Counted from the stretch's first letter, positions 36,854 through 45,756 are shown. The stretch is DNA of 64,000 nucleotides from Limnohabitans sp. TEGF004 (GCF_027924965.1 NZ_AP027056.1:1736001-1800000), one strand, 5' to 3'. The notes: generated by a model from the sequence alone, not told the origin. Made by a program: numbers and translations.

Positions 36854-38362
36854 CTAGGTTTCTTGGTCCACCAGCGGCGCATCAGGCACATCTGGTGGAT
36901 GGGTGGGAGCGACTTGGTTGGTAGCTCCGTTGCGTGCGACCAAGCGTGGGTCGGTGTCAAGCACCAAGCCCAGCGAATCGGCGCGTGCGTTGTCTGCGGC
37001 GATCTCCCGATCAATGGATTCCGCGTCGTAGCCGTAGGACGAAATTGCTTCTGAGCGACTCATCAAGCCAGAGCGAATGGCCAACTGCATGGCCTTGAAC
37101 TCTTTCTCGGGATCTACCCATTGCCAGCCCTGCGGGATCCACTTGGCCGCTTGGTACTCGCGCGCTTTGATGCGGTAGTTGGGCAAATCAAGCTTGCCCT
37201 CGAGCACGGCTTGCTGCATCCATGCGCGCCATATCGGGCGACACAACTGATGCACGATCACGCCGTGCTGCAAGGTCTCACAGCGACGCCGAAACTCCAA
37301 CAGTCCAGCCCGGATGGATGAGTAGTTCACTTGGGTCAAGTCACCCGTGAGCATCTCAAACGTGATGCCCATGGCTGCGGCCACCGCTCTGAACTGCTGA
37401 CGCATGAACTCGGCATAGCTCGAACCCACATCCGCAGGTGCAGAGAACTTGATGTCCTCACCTGGCTCCAAGATCTGCAATGTTCCAGGCTCCATGCCTG
37501 CCAAGGCCACACCGCTCTCATCGGCATCACCCTCGCCCATGAGGTTGTCCTCAGGGGCCATGCGGGTGATGAAACCCGCAAACATGGCAGCCGTCTTCTT
37601 GCGCACCAGCTCAGCGTCGTCGTACTGGTCCAGCTCATTGAGCTTGACCAACGCTCTGGCAAGCCAAGGCTCACCCCGAATCTGACCCGGTCGAAGTGGT
37701 CGGTACAGATGCACAATTTCAGTCGCATCCACCCGGACCAAATCAAGACTACCCGTCCCTGACATAGGCGCCAGCATTCCGTCATTGGGATGCGCGCGGT
37801 ACAGGTGATACGCCACGCGTCGGCCCAAGAGGTCGAACTCAATGCCCGCTCGAATCACATTGCCGTTGGGCAAGTCTTGATTCAGGCTGATGGGCAAGTG
37901 CTCTGCTTCGAGCACTTGGAGCTGGAACGCCACAGACAGGTTGTCTTCTGCTCTTCGGTAGCGCATGCGCACAAACGCCTCACCACCTTCGAGCATGGCG
38001 CGCGTGGCCAAGCCTTGAAGGCCATAGAAGTCAGTAAGTCCCGCCGCATCGGCATCCTCACACCAACTCCACCACAGGGCATGCACTGCCTCGCGCTGGG
38101 GTTGGTCTTGAATCATGCTTTGCGGCTTGATGCCCGTGCCAATTGCGTTGGCCACAAAGGCTTCAATGCCTGCAGCGGCCCAAGCGTTGCGACGCACAAG
38201 ATCGCGGCTCTTGGTGCGCAGCTGGTCTTGGGTGAGCGCCAGCGCTGAGACAGCACCCGGATTGCCCGGATTCCATTTCAGCGCGCGCCGTCCCATCCCC
38301 GTGCCGTCATAGACCGGAGTGTTGCCAAACATCCGGCGCTTGATGGTGTTGATCCAACTCAT
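36854..38362 (-). CDS. portal protein (lambda gpB family)
   Basis: A 502-residue portal protein of the lambda B type (533 aa). It has an N-terminal RRALKWNPGNPGAVSAL segment, the LRTKSRDLVRRNAWAAAGIEAFVANAIGTGI region typical of this family, and a long helical C-terminal wing/clip part. Twelve copies form the DNA entry ring. ATG at 38362 overlaps the gpW stop (TGATG). Confidence 0.93.
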   Translation of the reverse strand: MSWINTIKRRMFGNTPVYDGTGMGRRALKWNPGNPGAVSALALTQDQLRTKSRDLVRRNAWAAAGIEAFVANAIGTGIKPQSMIQDQPQREAVHALWWSWCEDADAAGLTDFYGLQGLATRAMLEGGEAFVRMRYRRAEDNLSVAFQLQVLEAEHLPISLNQDLPNGNVIRAGIEFDLLGRRVAYHLYRAHPNDGMLAPMSGTGSLDLVRVDATEIVHLYRPLRPGQIRGEPWLARALVKLNELDQYDDAELVRKKTAAMFAGFITRMAPEDNLMGEGDADESGVALAGMEPGTLQILEPGEDIKFSAPADVGSSYAEFMRQQFRAVAAAMGITFEMLTGDLTQVNYSSIRAGLLEFRRRCETLQHGVIVHQLCRPIWRAWMQQAVLEGKLDLPNYRIKAREYQAAKWIPQGWQWVDPEKEFKAMQLAIRSGLMSRSEAISSYGYDAESIDREIAADNARADSLGLVLDTDPRLVARNGATNQVAPTHPPDVPDAPLVDQET

Positions 38363-38571
38363 CACAACCCCTTAGACGTTGTGATGCGGATCTGGCGAGA
38401 CTTGCGCTTACCTGCGGCACGTGCAATCTGCGACTCCACTTCAGCAATGGCTGCCTTGAGATCGGTCACGCTTCTGTACTCGACACTCTTGCCGTCGTAG
38501 GTCACGCGATGTTCGCCGCTGGCCAAGGCCTCTCGCAAAGCCTGAAGGTGTTGTTCGGTATAGCTCGTCAT
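38362..38571 (-). CDS. head-tail joining protein gpW-like
   Basis: A 69-residue protein with the gpW shape: one helix (TEQHLQALREAL), a beta hairpin (HRVTYDGKSVEYRS), a second helix, and a basic tail. lambda gpW is 68 aa. It binds beneath the portal to keep packaged DNA inside and to receive the next connector protein. It is coupled to both neighbours by TGATG overlaps. Confidence 0.9.
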   Translation of the reverse strand: MTSYTEQHLQALREALASGEHRVTYDGKSVEYRSVTDLKAAIAEVESQIARAAGKRKSRQIRITTSKGL

Positions 38572-40736
38572 CACTTCATCCAGTTACTGCGAATGACCCT
38601 CCTGCCGCGCTGGGGGACTTTGTTCATAAAAAAGCCACCGACGGGGGTGGCTGGGAGAGTTGTAAGAATTGGGGCACTGGGCAATGGAGACGGGCTGCGC
38701 CATGGCACATCCTCCACAGGCTCATCCACCTCTTCATCCTGATCGGCATGGACTTCGACCTTGGGCTCTGCTTCCACAAAGTCCATGTCATCGTTGGGTG
38801 GTCGCACACCCTGAATCCCTTGCAAGAACTCAGGCGTCTCAAAACCTGGACGCACCGGGAACAGTCCATCCATACGCAACTCAGGTGGCTCAGCACTCAG
38901 CGGAATGCCCAGTTGGCGCTCTAGCTCCAACCAGTGACGTTCCTCAAAACGGTCTAAGCCCGCCAGACTGGCAGCAGCACGCGCGTAGACGTAGCAGTCC
39001 AAGGCCTCGTTGCGTTCGCGCACTTTTTGCCACTCGCGAAACGAGAAGCCATTGCGGTCACGCCGCGTGACCAGTTGTTCTGAACACAGCTGCTGGACGT
39101 ACTCGGCATCGACTTTCGGCAGATGGACGTACCCGTTGGGGAACACGATCTCGCCGTCTTCGGTGACCTCAATCGTTTTGCGCAGGTTGTTGAAGAACTC
39201 CAGCTTGGCAATGCCACCCACCACCGCATAGACACGCAGGCCTCGGCGCAGACGTCTGCCGTTGGTGGTCATGTCCACAGCAGTGGGCAAGCCAACCAAC
39301 GCGGCTCCGCGCGCAACGCCTTTCATAGGCAACAAGCGTGGGTCGTGCTGGCGACGCACAAAGGCATAAGCCTCTTGGGTTGCATAGCCGGTATCAAGTC
39401 CCATGCGCACCAAACGCATCGGCACACCGCTGATGTGCGTCCAGCTCTCTTGCAGCATGAGCCCCAAACGCAGCCAAACATCATCTCGGGCGGTATCGCC
39501 TTCGAGCACCCGGTGCTCAATGAGCCAAGAGCGCTTCTCCCGTCCGAAGCCCCAGATGGAGACTTCGATGCGGTCTTTTTGAATGTCGATACCGCCTGCA
39601 AGCAGTAGCGCGCCATAGGGCACAATGCCCATGCGGTAGGACTCACGCCGCTCAAGCAAGCGTTCCCACTCAGGCGTTTCGCCCTGCTCGACCCAAGTCT
39701 CACCCAGCTCGGTGTTCTTAAAAGCTTTCAGCGCCGTGGCCGAACCTTGCGCCAGCTCCCACGCCTGTGCAATCTCCACCCAACTGCGCCAGCCCACTGG
39801 GCTGTACAGACTAGACAGATGAAAACCAGCCGTGCGACCGTTACCGGGAATCGTTGCCACCCAACGCCCAAGCTCCAACATCTGGGTCTTGGCGTGTTCA
39901 TAGATCGGCTCCTCGCATCCGGTGCAGAGGTAGCGCACCGAGTCAGGTTGGCCTTTCTCCCAAATCAGCCGCTCAAACTGCAAGCGTTGCTCATGCCCAC
40001 AGTGAGGGCACGGCACCATGAAGTGGCGCTGGTCGGATTGCTCAAACTCCCGCTCGATGCGTGACGCACCAGAGATGGTCGGGGTCGACACAATCAAAAT
40101 CTTGCGCCGGGCAAACGTACGGGTACGCGCTTCGGCCAGCGAGATGGCGTCACCCTCACCTTCTACGTCACCGGGGTAACCGTCCACCTCATCCAAGAAG
40201 AGGTAACGCACAGGCATGGAACGCAGACCCACCGCACTGTTAGCGCCTGTGAGGACCAACACCCCGCCTCGGAACTCCTTGGCAAGGATGGTGTTGCCTG
40301 AGTCACGTGCGCGCGCAGGTGCGATGAGGGCCGAGAGTGTTTCGCTCTCTTCAATCAACGGATCAATCCGCTGCTTGGAGTTTCGTTTGGCCATCTCCAC
40401 CGTGGGGGCAACGGCCATCATCGGACCTGGTGCCATGTGAATCACATAGCCAATCCAGTTGTTACCGCACTCGGTACCGCCCACCTGAGCACCCTTCATG
40501 AAGACCACTCGCTCCACGGGTGAGGTGGGCGAGAGGCAATCCATGATCTCTTTGAGGTAAGGCGTGCGGCTCGTGCGCCAGCGGCCAGGCTCAGAAGCTG
40601 ACTTACCCGACAAGAAGCGGTATTGGTCAGCCCATTCAGAAACGCTCAGTAATGGGTCAGGGGTGAGTCCCTCGCGCCACGCCTCAGCAATGGCATCAAT
40701 TCCGTCGTAGTGTTCAAACACATTGGTGTTCCTCAA
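38571..40736 (-). CDS. terminase large subunit (lambda gpA family)
   Basis: A 721-residue packaging motor and nuclease of the GpA family (lambda A is 641 aa). The ATPase motif MKGAQVGGTE is at 80-89 (Walker A-like) and YLFLDEVDGYP at 178-187 (Walker B). A zinc-finger-like CPHCGHE...CTGCEEP segment lies near 240-275, and the nuclease domain occupies the C-terminal half. TTG at 40736 overlaps the small subunit stop (TTGA); GTG at 40721 is possible. It cuts concatemers at cos and pumps DNA. Confidence 0.93.
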   Translation of the reverse strand: MRNTNVFEHYDGIDAIAEAWREGLTPDPLLSVSEWADQYRFLSGKSASEPGRWRTSRTPYLKEIMDCLSPTSPVERVVFMKGAQVGGTECGNNWIGYVIHMAPGPMMAVAPTVEMAKRNSKQRIDPLIEESETLSALIAPARARDSGNTILAKEFRGGVLVLTGANSAVGLRSMPVRYLFLDEVDGYPGDVEGEGDAISLAEARTRTFARRKILIVSTPTISGASRIEREFEQSDQRHFMVPCPHCGHEQRLQFERLIWEKGQPDSVRYLCTGCEEPIYEHAKTQMLELGRWVATIPGNGRTAGFHLSSLYSPVGWRSWVEIAQAWELAQGSATALKAFKNTELGETWVEQGETPEWERLLERRESYRMGIVPYGALLLAGGIDIQKDRIEVSIWGFGREKRSWLIEHRVLEGDTARDDVWLRLGLMLQESWTHISGVPMRLVRMGLDTGYATQEAYAFVRRQHDPRLLPMKGVARGAALVGLPTAVDMTTNGRRLRRGLRVYAVVGGIAKLEFFNNLRKTIEVTEDGEIVFPNGYVHLPKVDAEYVQQLCSEQLVTRRDRNGFSFREWQKVRERNEALDCYVYARAAASLAGLDRFEERHWLELERQLGIPLSAEPPELRMDGLFPVRPGFETPEFLQGIQGVRPPNDDMDFVEAEPKVEVHADQDEEVDEPVEDVPWRSPSPLPSAPILTTLPATPVGGFFMNKVPQRGRRVIRSNWMK

Positions 40737-41284
40737 TCGATTCGCACCGCCATGTCACCTAAGTCGAGCAAATGCTCTCGCACCGCCTTCTCCAAGACTT
40801 GGTGCATTTGGTGAGCATCGACGTTCAAGTCAGACGCTAGCTGTGCAGAGACACGAGCGGGCCAGTTCAGCCACGCATCGCGCTGTGTGCGCGCTAATTT
40901 GTAGACATGGGCCACCGCTTGGGATCGGTCCACTAAGTCACCCTTGAGGCGCGCTAAGCGCACCTTGTTGGTTTGCGCTTTGAGCACCTCATTGGCCGTT
41001 CGGGCTTGCAGCAAGGTGGTGCCACCCACTGCAGGCGCTTGTGCCCCAGATGAATCCCCTAACGCCTCACGAACGCTGGCAATCGCCTCGTTGGGTACAG
41101 GGCGTTGTTCGCCGCGCTGTTGAGAAGCATCGGTGTTGCGCCGCCACTCATCGTTAGCCCGGTCCACATCAATGGAGCCATCGGCATTGGCCGTGATGCG
41201 CCCTGAGTTGATGGCTTTGCGCACAGCGCCTTCGGAAATTCCACGGTAGCGGGCATAAGCGCGCATGGACATGTTTTGGCTCAT
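40733..41284 (-). CDS. terminase small subunit (Nu1-like)
   Basis: A 183-residue Nu1-type protein (lambda Nu1 is 181 aa). The N-terminal winged-helix/excisionase-like domain reads MRAYARYRGISEGAVRKAINSGRI and is followed by a coiled-coil region and the C-terminal segment that binds the large subunit. It recognises the cos region. AGGA lies eight bases before the ATG. This is the first gene of the packaging and structural operon. Confidence 0.9.
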   Translation of the reverse strand: MSQNMSMRAYARYRGISEGAVRKAINSGRITANADGSIDVDRANDEWRRNTDASQQRGEQRPVPNEAIASVREALGDSSGAQAPAVGGTTLLQARTANEVLKAQTNKVRLARLKGDLVDRSQAVAHVYKLARTQRDAWLNWPARVSAQLASDLNVDAHQMHQVLEKAVREHLLDLGDMAVRID

Positions 41285-41445
41285 GAATGAGGTCCTGTGA
41301 GTGCGTGCGCGCGAAAAAGCGTACTAAAGCGCACTCATGTCCAAGTGATTCAGTCTGACTCAAAGAAGAACTTGATCTTGTTCACGAACAGAGCGTTCAT
41401 ACGTACATGCGCTAACGCATTTGATTAATTTTTTTGGAGCGATTG
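41285..41445. other. divergent intergenic region, possible cos vicinity
   Basis: 161 bp between the small terminase and a + strand gene. It holds a direct repeat AAAGCG(T/C)ACT at about 41317-41336 and an inverted repeat TGCG-CTAA-CGCA at about 41408-41419. Promoters for both directions should lie here, but none matches consensus well. In lambda-like phages cos lies before the small terminase gene, so this stretch and the 44.5-44.9 kb gap are the candidates. Confidence 0.4.
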
Positions 41446-41661
41446 ATGAACCACCACACCACAGCCAACGCGATCACCGCGCCCTCTTTGCTTTTGGAGC
41501 AGATCGCTTTGAAGCACTTTTTTGTTGAGACCCTGCAGACACAGAACCGCGACTCTTTGGACTTTCACGACGTTTCGGTTTGGGCGATTGAGTCGGCTCT
41601 GAAGGCTGCGTTTGAGGCAGGGGTTCAGGCTGCTTTGAAGGAGACGACAAAGAAGGCTTAA
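41446..41661 (+). CDS. DUF6900 protein
   Basis: A 71-residue protein matching the DUF6900 pattern: LLLEQIALKHFFVETLQTQNRDSLDFHDVSVWAIESALKAAFEAG spans most of the sequence. GGAG lies six bases before the ATG at 41446. DUF6900 and DUF3489 genes are often neighbours in phages and mobile elements, and their functions are unknown. It is one of only four phage genes on the + strand. Confidence 0.75.
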   Translation: MNHHTTANAITAPSLLLEQIALKHFFVETLQTQNRDSLDFHDVSVWAIESALKAAFEAGVQAALKETTKKA

Positions 41662-41770
41662 AGAGCACAAGGAGTTCAAGCAAGAGATTCACAACTCGCT
41701 TGACTCGATCGGAAATAGAAGCGTTCATCACGCACCTCACTGATAAAGATTTGGAAAAGGAATGAAAGAA

Positions 41771-42268
41771 ATGACCACACAACTCACAGCCACCCAGCAA
41801 GCCATCCTTGCCCACGCCCACCAACACACAGCAGGCAAGATTGAATGGTTCCCCGAGAACATCAAAGGCGGAGCGCGCCAAAAAGTGCTCGACGGCTTGT
41901 TCAACCGCGCACTCATCACCAAGAGCGCCAGCGACTGGTTGATTGCAGCCGAGGGCTACGACGCGCTCGGTGTGCCACGCAAGGGGGCAATCAACGCGCC
42001 AGCAGCAGATACAAACACCGCGCCAGCAAATCCCAAAACACCACGCACAAGAGAAAACAGCAAGCAAGCCCAAATGATTGAGTTGCTCAAGCGCTCTGAC
42101 GGCGCAACCTTGAATCAACTGATTGAAGCCACAGGCTGGCAAGCACACACGGTGCGCGGCGCGATGGCCGGGGCCCTGAAAAAGAAACTTGGCCTCACCA
42201 TCACTTCAGACAAAGCAACGGGCCAAGAGCGCACCTATCGCATCAGCAGCGAAGGAGTAACAGCATGA
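41771..42268 (+). CDS. DUF3489 protein
   Basis: A 165-residue protein with a C-terminal DUF3489 winged-helix-like domain: KQAQMIELLKRSDGATLNQLIEATGWQAHTVRGAMAGALKKKLGL at about 100-144. The N-terminal half is a second short helical domain (TATQQAILAHAHQH), joined by an Ala/Thr/Asn/Pro-rich linker. The fold suggests nucleic-acid binding and regulation. ATG at 41771 fits the AAAAGGA site; 41762 is an alternative. Overlaps the next gene (ATGA). Confidence 0.8.
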   Translation: MTTQLTATQQAILAHAHQHTAGKIEWFPENIKGGARQKVLDGLFNRALITKSASDWLIAAEGYDALGVPRKGAINAPAADTNTAPANPKTPRTRENSKQAQMIELLKRSDGATLNQLIEATGWQAHTVRGAMAGALKKKLGLTITSDKATGQERTYRISSEGVTA

Positions 42269-42624
42269 GCACGATGACCATCACGATTGAGCGCATACCC
42301 CGCACCTTGAACTTCGGCGGCAAGCAAATTGAAGTTGAGGAACTCAGCGTTGAGCTGCCTTTTGCGCGAAAGCCTTGCAGCCTCGAAGAAGTTGGCGGCT
42401 ACGGTAACTACAAGGTGCTCGTAATCGAAACGCGCGAGATGACTGCGGATGAATTCGACAGCTTTGGCAGAACGCTCCTCAGGTCACGCGATTGGCTTGC
42501 AGGAAAAGGAGGGGGCACAGGCGACGGATTCTTGTGCGTTGAGATCAAAGCACCAGGTCGCCCCTTCCTCTACGTCAACCCCGAGGGCGGGGACTATGCG
42601 CGCTATGTGGCGCGCTTGGGATAA
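42265..42624 (+). CDS. hypothetical phage protein
   Basis: A 119-residue protein, not recognised. It starts at the DUF3489 stop (ATGA), so it is co-translated. It looks like a small alpha/beta protein with strand-rich N-terminus (MTITIERIPRTLNFGG) and a C-terminal glycine-rich part. It is followed at once by a terminator-like stem that serves the opposite strand. Confidence 0.7.
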   Translation: MSTMTITIERIPRTLNFGGKQIEVEELSVELPFARKPCSLEEVGGYGNYKVLVIETREMTADEFDSFGRTLLRSRDWLAGKGGGTGDGFLCVEIKAPGRPFLYVNPEGGDYARYVARLG

Positions 42625-42660
42625 AAGAAAAGGCGGCTAGGCCTGAACCTTTGCCGCCTT
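42622..42660 (-). terminator. intrinsic terminator of HU gene
   Basis: On the - strand the arms AAGGCGGC and GCCGCCTT enclose a 15-nt loop and are followed by TTCTTTTA. It lies 22 bp after the HU stop codon. The opposite strand lacks a T run. Confidence 0.75.
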
Positions 42661-42682
42661 GTGCGATGCACAAGAGAAGTGA

Positions 42683-42964
42683 TTACTTCTTCTTGTTCAA
42701 TGCTGCTTTGAAAGCTGCACCAGGTGTGAACTTAGGCACATTGGCTGCAGCGATCTTCAATGTCTCGCCAGTACGTGGGTTGCGACCTGTACGTGCAGCA
42801 CGCTTGCTGGCTTTGAAAGTACCAAAGCCAATCAACTGGACATCTTGCTTCTTGGCAACAGACTTGGTGATGATTTCAAGCAATGCATCGATTGCACGAC
42901 CAGCAGCGGCCTTTGACATTTCAGTTTCGTGGGCCAACGCCTCGATCAATTCAGTCTTATTCAA
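42683..42964 (-). CDS. HU-family DNA-binding protein
   Basis: A 93-residue HU protein of full length. It has the N-terminal [31 protein letters not shown] helices, [26 protein letters not shown] with the DNA-intercalating NP pair, and the C-terminal [12 protein letters not shown] helix. It bends and compacts DNA and can assist replication, packaging (IHF-like role at cos) or repression. It has its own ribosome site (AAAAGGAG) and terminator, suggesting an independent moron-like unit within the phage. Confidence 0.93.
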   Translation of the reverse strand: MNKTELIEALAHETEMSKAAAGRAIDALLEIITKSVAKKQDVQLIGFGTFKASKRAARTGRNPRTGETLKIAAANVPKFTPGAAFKAALNKKK

Positions 42965-43020
42965 TTTTTTCTCCTTTTGATGAACGGTCGAGATTCTGAC
43001 ACGGCTTTATGTCAACTCGC

Positions 43021-44268
43021 TCAAGGGTTTTCGTCAAGAACTTGAGGCGTATCAAGCTCTACCGTATCTGCACGGTGAAGGACCGCCTTCTTGCCAGTGA
43101 AGTCCTCCCAACGCTTGACGATCACATCCACGAACTTGGGATCCAACTCCATGAGTCGGGCGTGTCGGTTGGTTTTTTCACAAGCAATGGCTGTGGTGCC
43201 AGAGCCGCCGAACAAATCGAGCACGATGTCTCGGCTCTTGGATGAGTTCTTCACTGCGCGCTCAACCAGCTCCACGGGCTTCATCGTGGGATGCAGGTCA
43301 TTGACGCGGGGCTTGTTGTAAAACCAAACGTCAGCCTGGTCACGGTCACCACACCAAAAGTGATCCGAGCCTTGCTTCCACCCGTAGAGGATGGGCTCGT
43401 ATTGGCGCTGATAGTCAGCACGTCCTAACGTGAACGAGTTCTTCGCCCAAATCACAAAGGTCGACCACTTACCACCCGCATCGAGCCAAGCTTTCTGCAA
43501 GGTGTGGAGCTCTGAAGAGCTCATGCACACGTAGCACGCACCCTTGGTCATGATGAGCAAGTTCAGGCATGCGTCGTACAAGAACTTGTAGAACCCATCG
43601 CCCAGTGCATCGTTCAGGATGCGACGGTCTTTACCGCGCATCTTGTCTTTGGCGCTATTGCCGTAGTCCACGTTGTAGGGCGGGTCCGTGAAGGCCATGT
43701 CTGCGAGTTGGCCATCCATGAGACGCTCAACATCTGAGAGCACCGTGGAGTCACCACAAAGGAGGCGGTGGTTGCCGAGAATCCACAAGTCCCCAGGTCT
43801 GGAAACAGGATCTACTGGTGGTTCTGGGATTGCATCATCCTCGGTTAAACCACCGCCTTCATCTTGCGGATTGAGCAAGTCGTCAATCTCGTCATCCGTA
43901 AAGCCCATGAGAGACAAGTCATAGTCGGCAGCTTGCAACTCAGCCAGCTCGAGCTTCAAGAGCTCTTGGTCCCAGCCTGCGTTTTCCGCAATGCGGTTGT
44001 CGGCCAAGATGTACGCCTTCTTTTGCTCAGGGGTCAGGTGAGCCAGCTCGATGACTGGCACCTCGTTAAGGCCAAGCTTTCTGGCAGCCATTAATCGACC
44101 ATGGCCTGCAATGACGCCCCGCTCACCGTCTGTGAGGATGGGGTTGGTCCAGCCGTACTCGGCAATGGATGCTGCGATTTGTGCGACCTGCGCATCGTTG
44201 TGGGTGCGGGCATTGCGGGCGTACGGGATGAGCGTATCGACCGCGATCATTCGAATCTCGGGTGTCAT
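43021..44268 (-). CDS. ParB-domain DNA methyltransferase
   Basis: A 415-residue fusion. Residues 5-95 form a ParB/Srx-like domain (GHGR at 55-58), and about 155-410 are an N6-adenine/N4-cytosine methylase with DPPYNV at 195-200 and DLFGGSGTT at 351-359, the beta-class order of motifs. These fusions are common in phages and protect phage DNA from host restriction or alter regulation. The target site cannot be read from sequence. It lies next to HU on the same strand. Confidence 0.9.
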   Translation of the reverse strand: MTPEIRMIAVDTLIPYARNARTHNDAQVAQIAASIAEYGWTNPILTDGERGVIAGHGRLMAARKLGLNEVPVIELAHLTPEQKKAYILADNRIAENAGWDQELLKLELAELQAADYDLSLMGFTDDEIDDLLNPQDEGGGLTEDDAIPEPPVDPVSRPGDLWILGNHRLLCGDSTVLSDVERLMDGQLADMAFTDPPYNVDYGNSAKDKMRGKDRRILNDALGDGFYKFLYDACLNLLIMTKGACYVCMSSSELHTLQKAWLDAGGKWSTFVIWAKNSFTLGRADYQRQYEPILYGWKQGSDHFWCGDRDQADVWFYNKPRVNDLHPTMKPVELVERAVKNSSKSRDIVLDLFGGSGTTAIACEKTNRHARLMELDPKFVDVIVKRWEDFTGKKAVLHRADTVELDTPQVLDENP

Positions 44269-44312
44269 AGGGGCCTTGGGTAAAATTTCGCAAACAACAA
44301 CGAAAAGCTGCA

Positions 44313-44528
44313 GTGCGAATCAAAGTCATAAACGGGGTCTTAGCCCGTCAGAAAAATAAAGATGGAAGCGATGCAGGCTTTGCACCACTAGTCGCAGGGA
44401 CTTACGAGGTCACAGGCCCCGCCAAGGACGGCCAACTCGAAGTCCAGAAAGATGCTGAGCACACTGTGTTCATGCCACTCGATAAGCTCGACCACTACGT
44501 CAAGCTAGGTGACATTCAAATCATTTGA
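44313..44528 (+). CDS. small hypothetical protein (71 aa)
   Basis: A GTG-started frame of 71 codons, divergent from the methylase gene with a 44-bp gap. The protein is a plausible small beta-rich domain (MRIKVINGVLA, GTYEVTGPAKDGQLEVQ, TVFMPLDKLDHYVKLG). Its even amino acid usage supports reality; the weak ribosome site counts against it. No family recognised. Confidence 0.5.
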   Translation: MRIKVINGVLARQKNKDGSDAGFAPLVAGTYEVTGPAKDGQLEVQKDAEHTVFMPLDKLDHYVKLGDIQII

Positions 44529-44934
44529 GATGGGCACTGGGTGCGTACCCGGTGCGTACTGCGTACCCCGAATTTAGGGCTGTCGGTAGCGAAATCTCGC
44601 GCCTTTGCCCCCCGCATAGGTTTATCGCCAGGAAGGACCCGTGAATTCAGGAGGTTGGGGGTAACTTGGCTTGATTGACGCCAGTGGTTGAGCGTTTTGT
44701 GCCTGAGATGGCGCATGGATTCGTGAGGTCACGCGCTACGAGTCACTTACTCTTTCGCACTTAGCCACTTACGGTCACTGTGTGGGTTCACTTGACTCAC
44801 AACTGCCGCGACCATAGACAGAAATGTAGCTTCAAAACGCCGAAATGTTGCAGCGTGATTTGGGCTCATAAACCGCGCATTTCCTCTCCCCCTTTAACTG
44901 CGCCGCTTACTCACTTCAAATCACGCTAGAACCC
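44529..44934. other. gene-free phage region with TGCGTAC repeats
   Basis: About 400 bp without a convincing gene. At its left end TGCGTAC occurs three times (44543, 44554, 44561). Short repeats of GTCAC/CACTTA (44727-44780) follow. It separates the DUF6362 gene from the methylase unit and may hold promoters, cos or protein-binding sites. Nothing more definite is seen. Confidence 0.5.
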
Positions 44935-45339
44935 TCACAAACGGTTCGCAGATGGTTTTGCTTTGGCGTTGAGCTTGTCGGTCACGACTTGAATGTCGCG
45001 CTTCCAACGTCTCCACGCTGTGGTGCGGTCGCAGCCAAAGCGCTTACCGATCTCTCGCCAGTCGTATCGCTTGGCGCGCATCCACACCAAGTGCCGCTCA
45101 TCCAACTCCAAGACTTGCACCCACTGCATGACCTCAAGCATCAGGTCCACATCCTTAGGACTAGGTGGCGGCAATCGATAAAGCTTCTCGCGATCGGGAT
45201 ATGCCTCGAGTTCACTTTGCACGACCACTGGCCAAGTGCTCACGTAGCCTTGCACAGTCACTCGAGGCAGTCGCCTCGCAGTGCGTGCAGCTTCTGTGAA
45301 ACGCTCAGCCACAACATCAATCGTCCACACCTCATCCAT
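44935..45339 (-). CDS. DUF6362 family protein
   Basis: A 134-residue protein of the DUF6362 type. An N-terminal DEVWTIDVVAERFTEAARTARRLP segment is followed by a C-terminal helix-turn-helix WREIGKRFGCDRTTAWRRWKRDI at about residues 94-116. A DNA-binding role, perhaps late-gene control or terminase-linked, is likely. ATG at 45339 was chosen as AGAGG precedes it and it overlaps the previous stop by 8 bp. Confidence 0.75.
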   Translation of the reverse strand: MDEVWTIDVVAERFTEAARTARRLPRVTVQGYVSTWPVVVQSELEAYPDREKLYRLPPPSPKDVDLMLEVMQWVQVLELDERHLVWMRAKRYDWREIGKRFGCDRTTAWRRWKRDIQVVTDKLNAKAKPSANRL

Positions 45340-45568
45340 GCTGGCCTCTCTTGGGTGAGTTTGGTGAGGCATGGTGTGATTGGCCGTAGAGCCGCTCACC
45401 AATGCTGCGAATGAGTTGGCGCTCCAAAAAGTTCAGGCGTGTGTCTTGCTCAGAGATGACCAAGATGTGTTGCTCTTGCCATCCTTGGCGCTTAGTGGCT
45501 TCAACATCCATGGGGTTGGCTTGCATGCGCCCAAGGGGCGATGGATAGTGCGGTTGGGGAATGTTCAT
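45332..45568 (-). CDS. hypothetical phage protein (78 aa)
   Basis: A 78-residue protein, not recognised. A helical amphipathic stretch (EQDTRLNFLERQLIRSIGERLYG) occupies the C-terminal half. It is coupled by overlaps to both neighbours: its ATG to the 60-aa frame before it (ATGA), its stop to the DUF6362 start. This makes it likely to be expressed. Confidence 0.65.
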   Translation of the reverse strand: MNIPQPHYPSPLGRMQANPMDVEATKRQGWQEQHILVISEQDTRLNFLERQLIRSIGERLYGQSHHASPNSPKRGQHG

Positions 45569-45747
45569 TGAACACCTCCAACCGTGAAATATCCATGTGC
45601 CGATGGAAGGGCAAATGCGTCGAATGACGCATTTGACGTTTTAAAACATTCCTTCTCTTTATGCGCGTATGTACGTACGCGTAGAGAACTACTGTTAAGT
45701 AGTGTCGTAAGTGTCAAAGTACCTGTTTTTGAATTCCTTAGTTTCAT
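45565..45747 (-). CDS. possible small protein (60 aa)
   Basis: A 60-codon frame starting 10 bp after the primase gene. It has a strong AGGAG site seven bases before its ATG and its stop overlaps the next ATG (ATGA). Those signals favour a real gene. The amino acid sequence (Ser/Thr-rich) is not recognisable, and the DNA is packed with palindromes that might instead serve replication. Confidence 0.45.
   Translation of the reverse strand: MKLRNSKTGTLTLTTLLNSSSLRVRTYAHKEKECFKTSNASFDAFALPSAHGYFTVGGVQ
45612..45703. repeat. cluster of four palindromes
   Basis: Within 92 bp: CAAATGCGTC-GAAT-GACGCATTTG (perfect 10-bp arms, 45612-45635), GTTTTAAAAC (45638-45647), an 18-bp near-palindrome CGCGTATGTACGTACGCG (45664-45681) and ACTACT-GTTA-AGTAGT (45688-45703). 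They lie just downstream of the primase-helicase gene, a place where phage or P4-like origins occur. Confidence 0.75.
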
Positions 45748-45756
45748 TTTTATCTC

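Noticed and set aside
41662..41770. Short frame ending in ATGA overlap with the DUF3489 start
   Set aside because: Only about 22 codons from a TTG with no ribosome site; too short to support.
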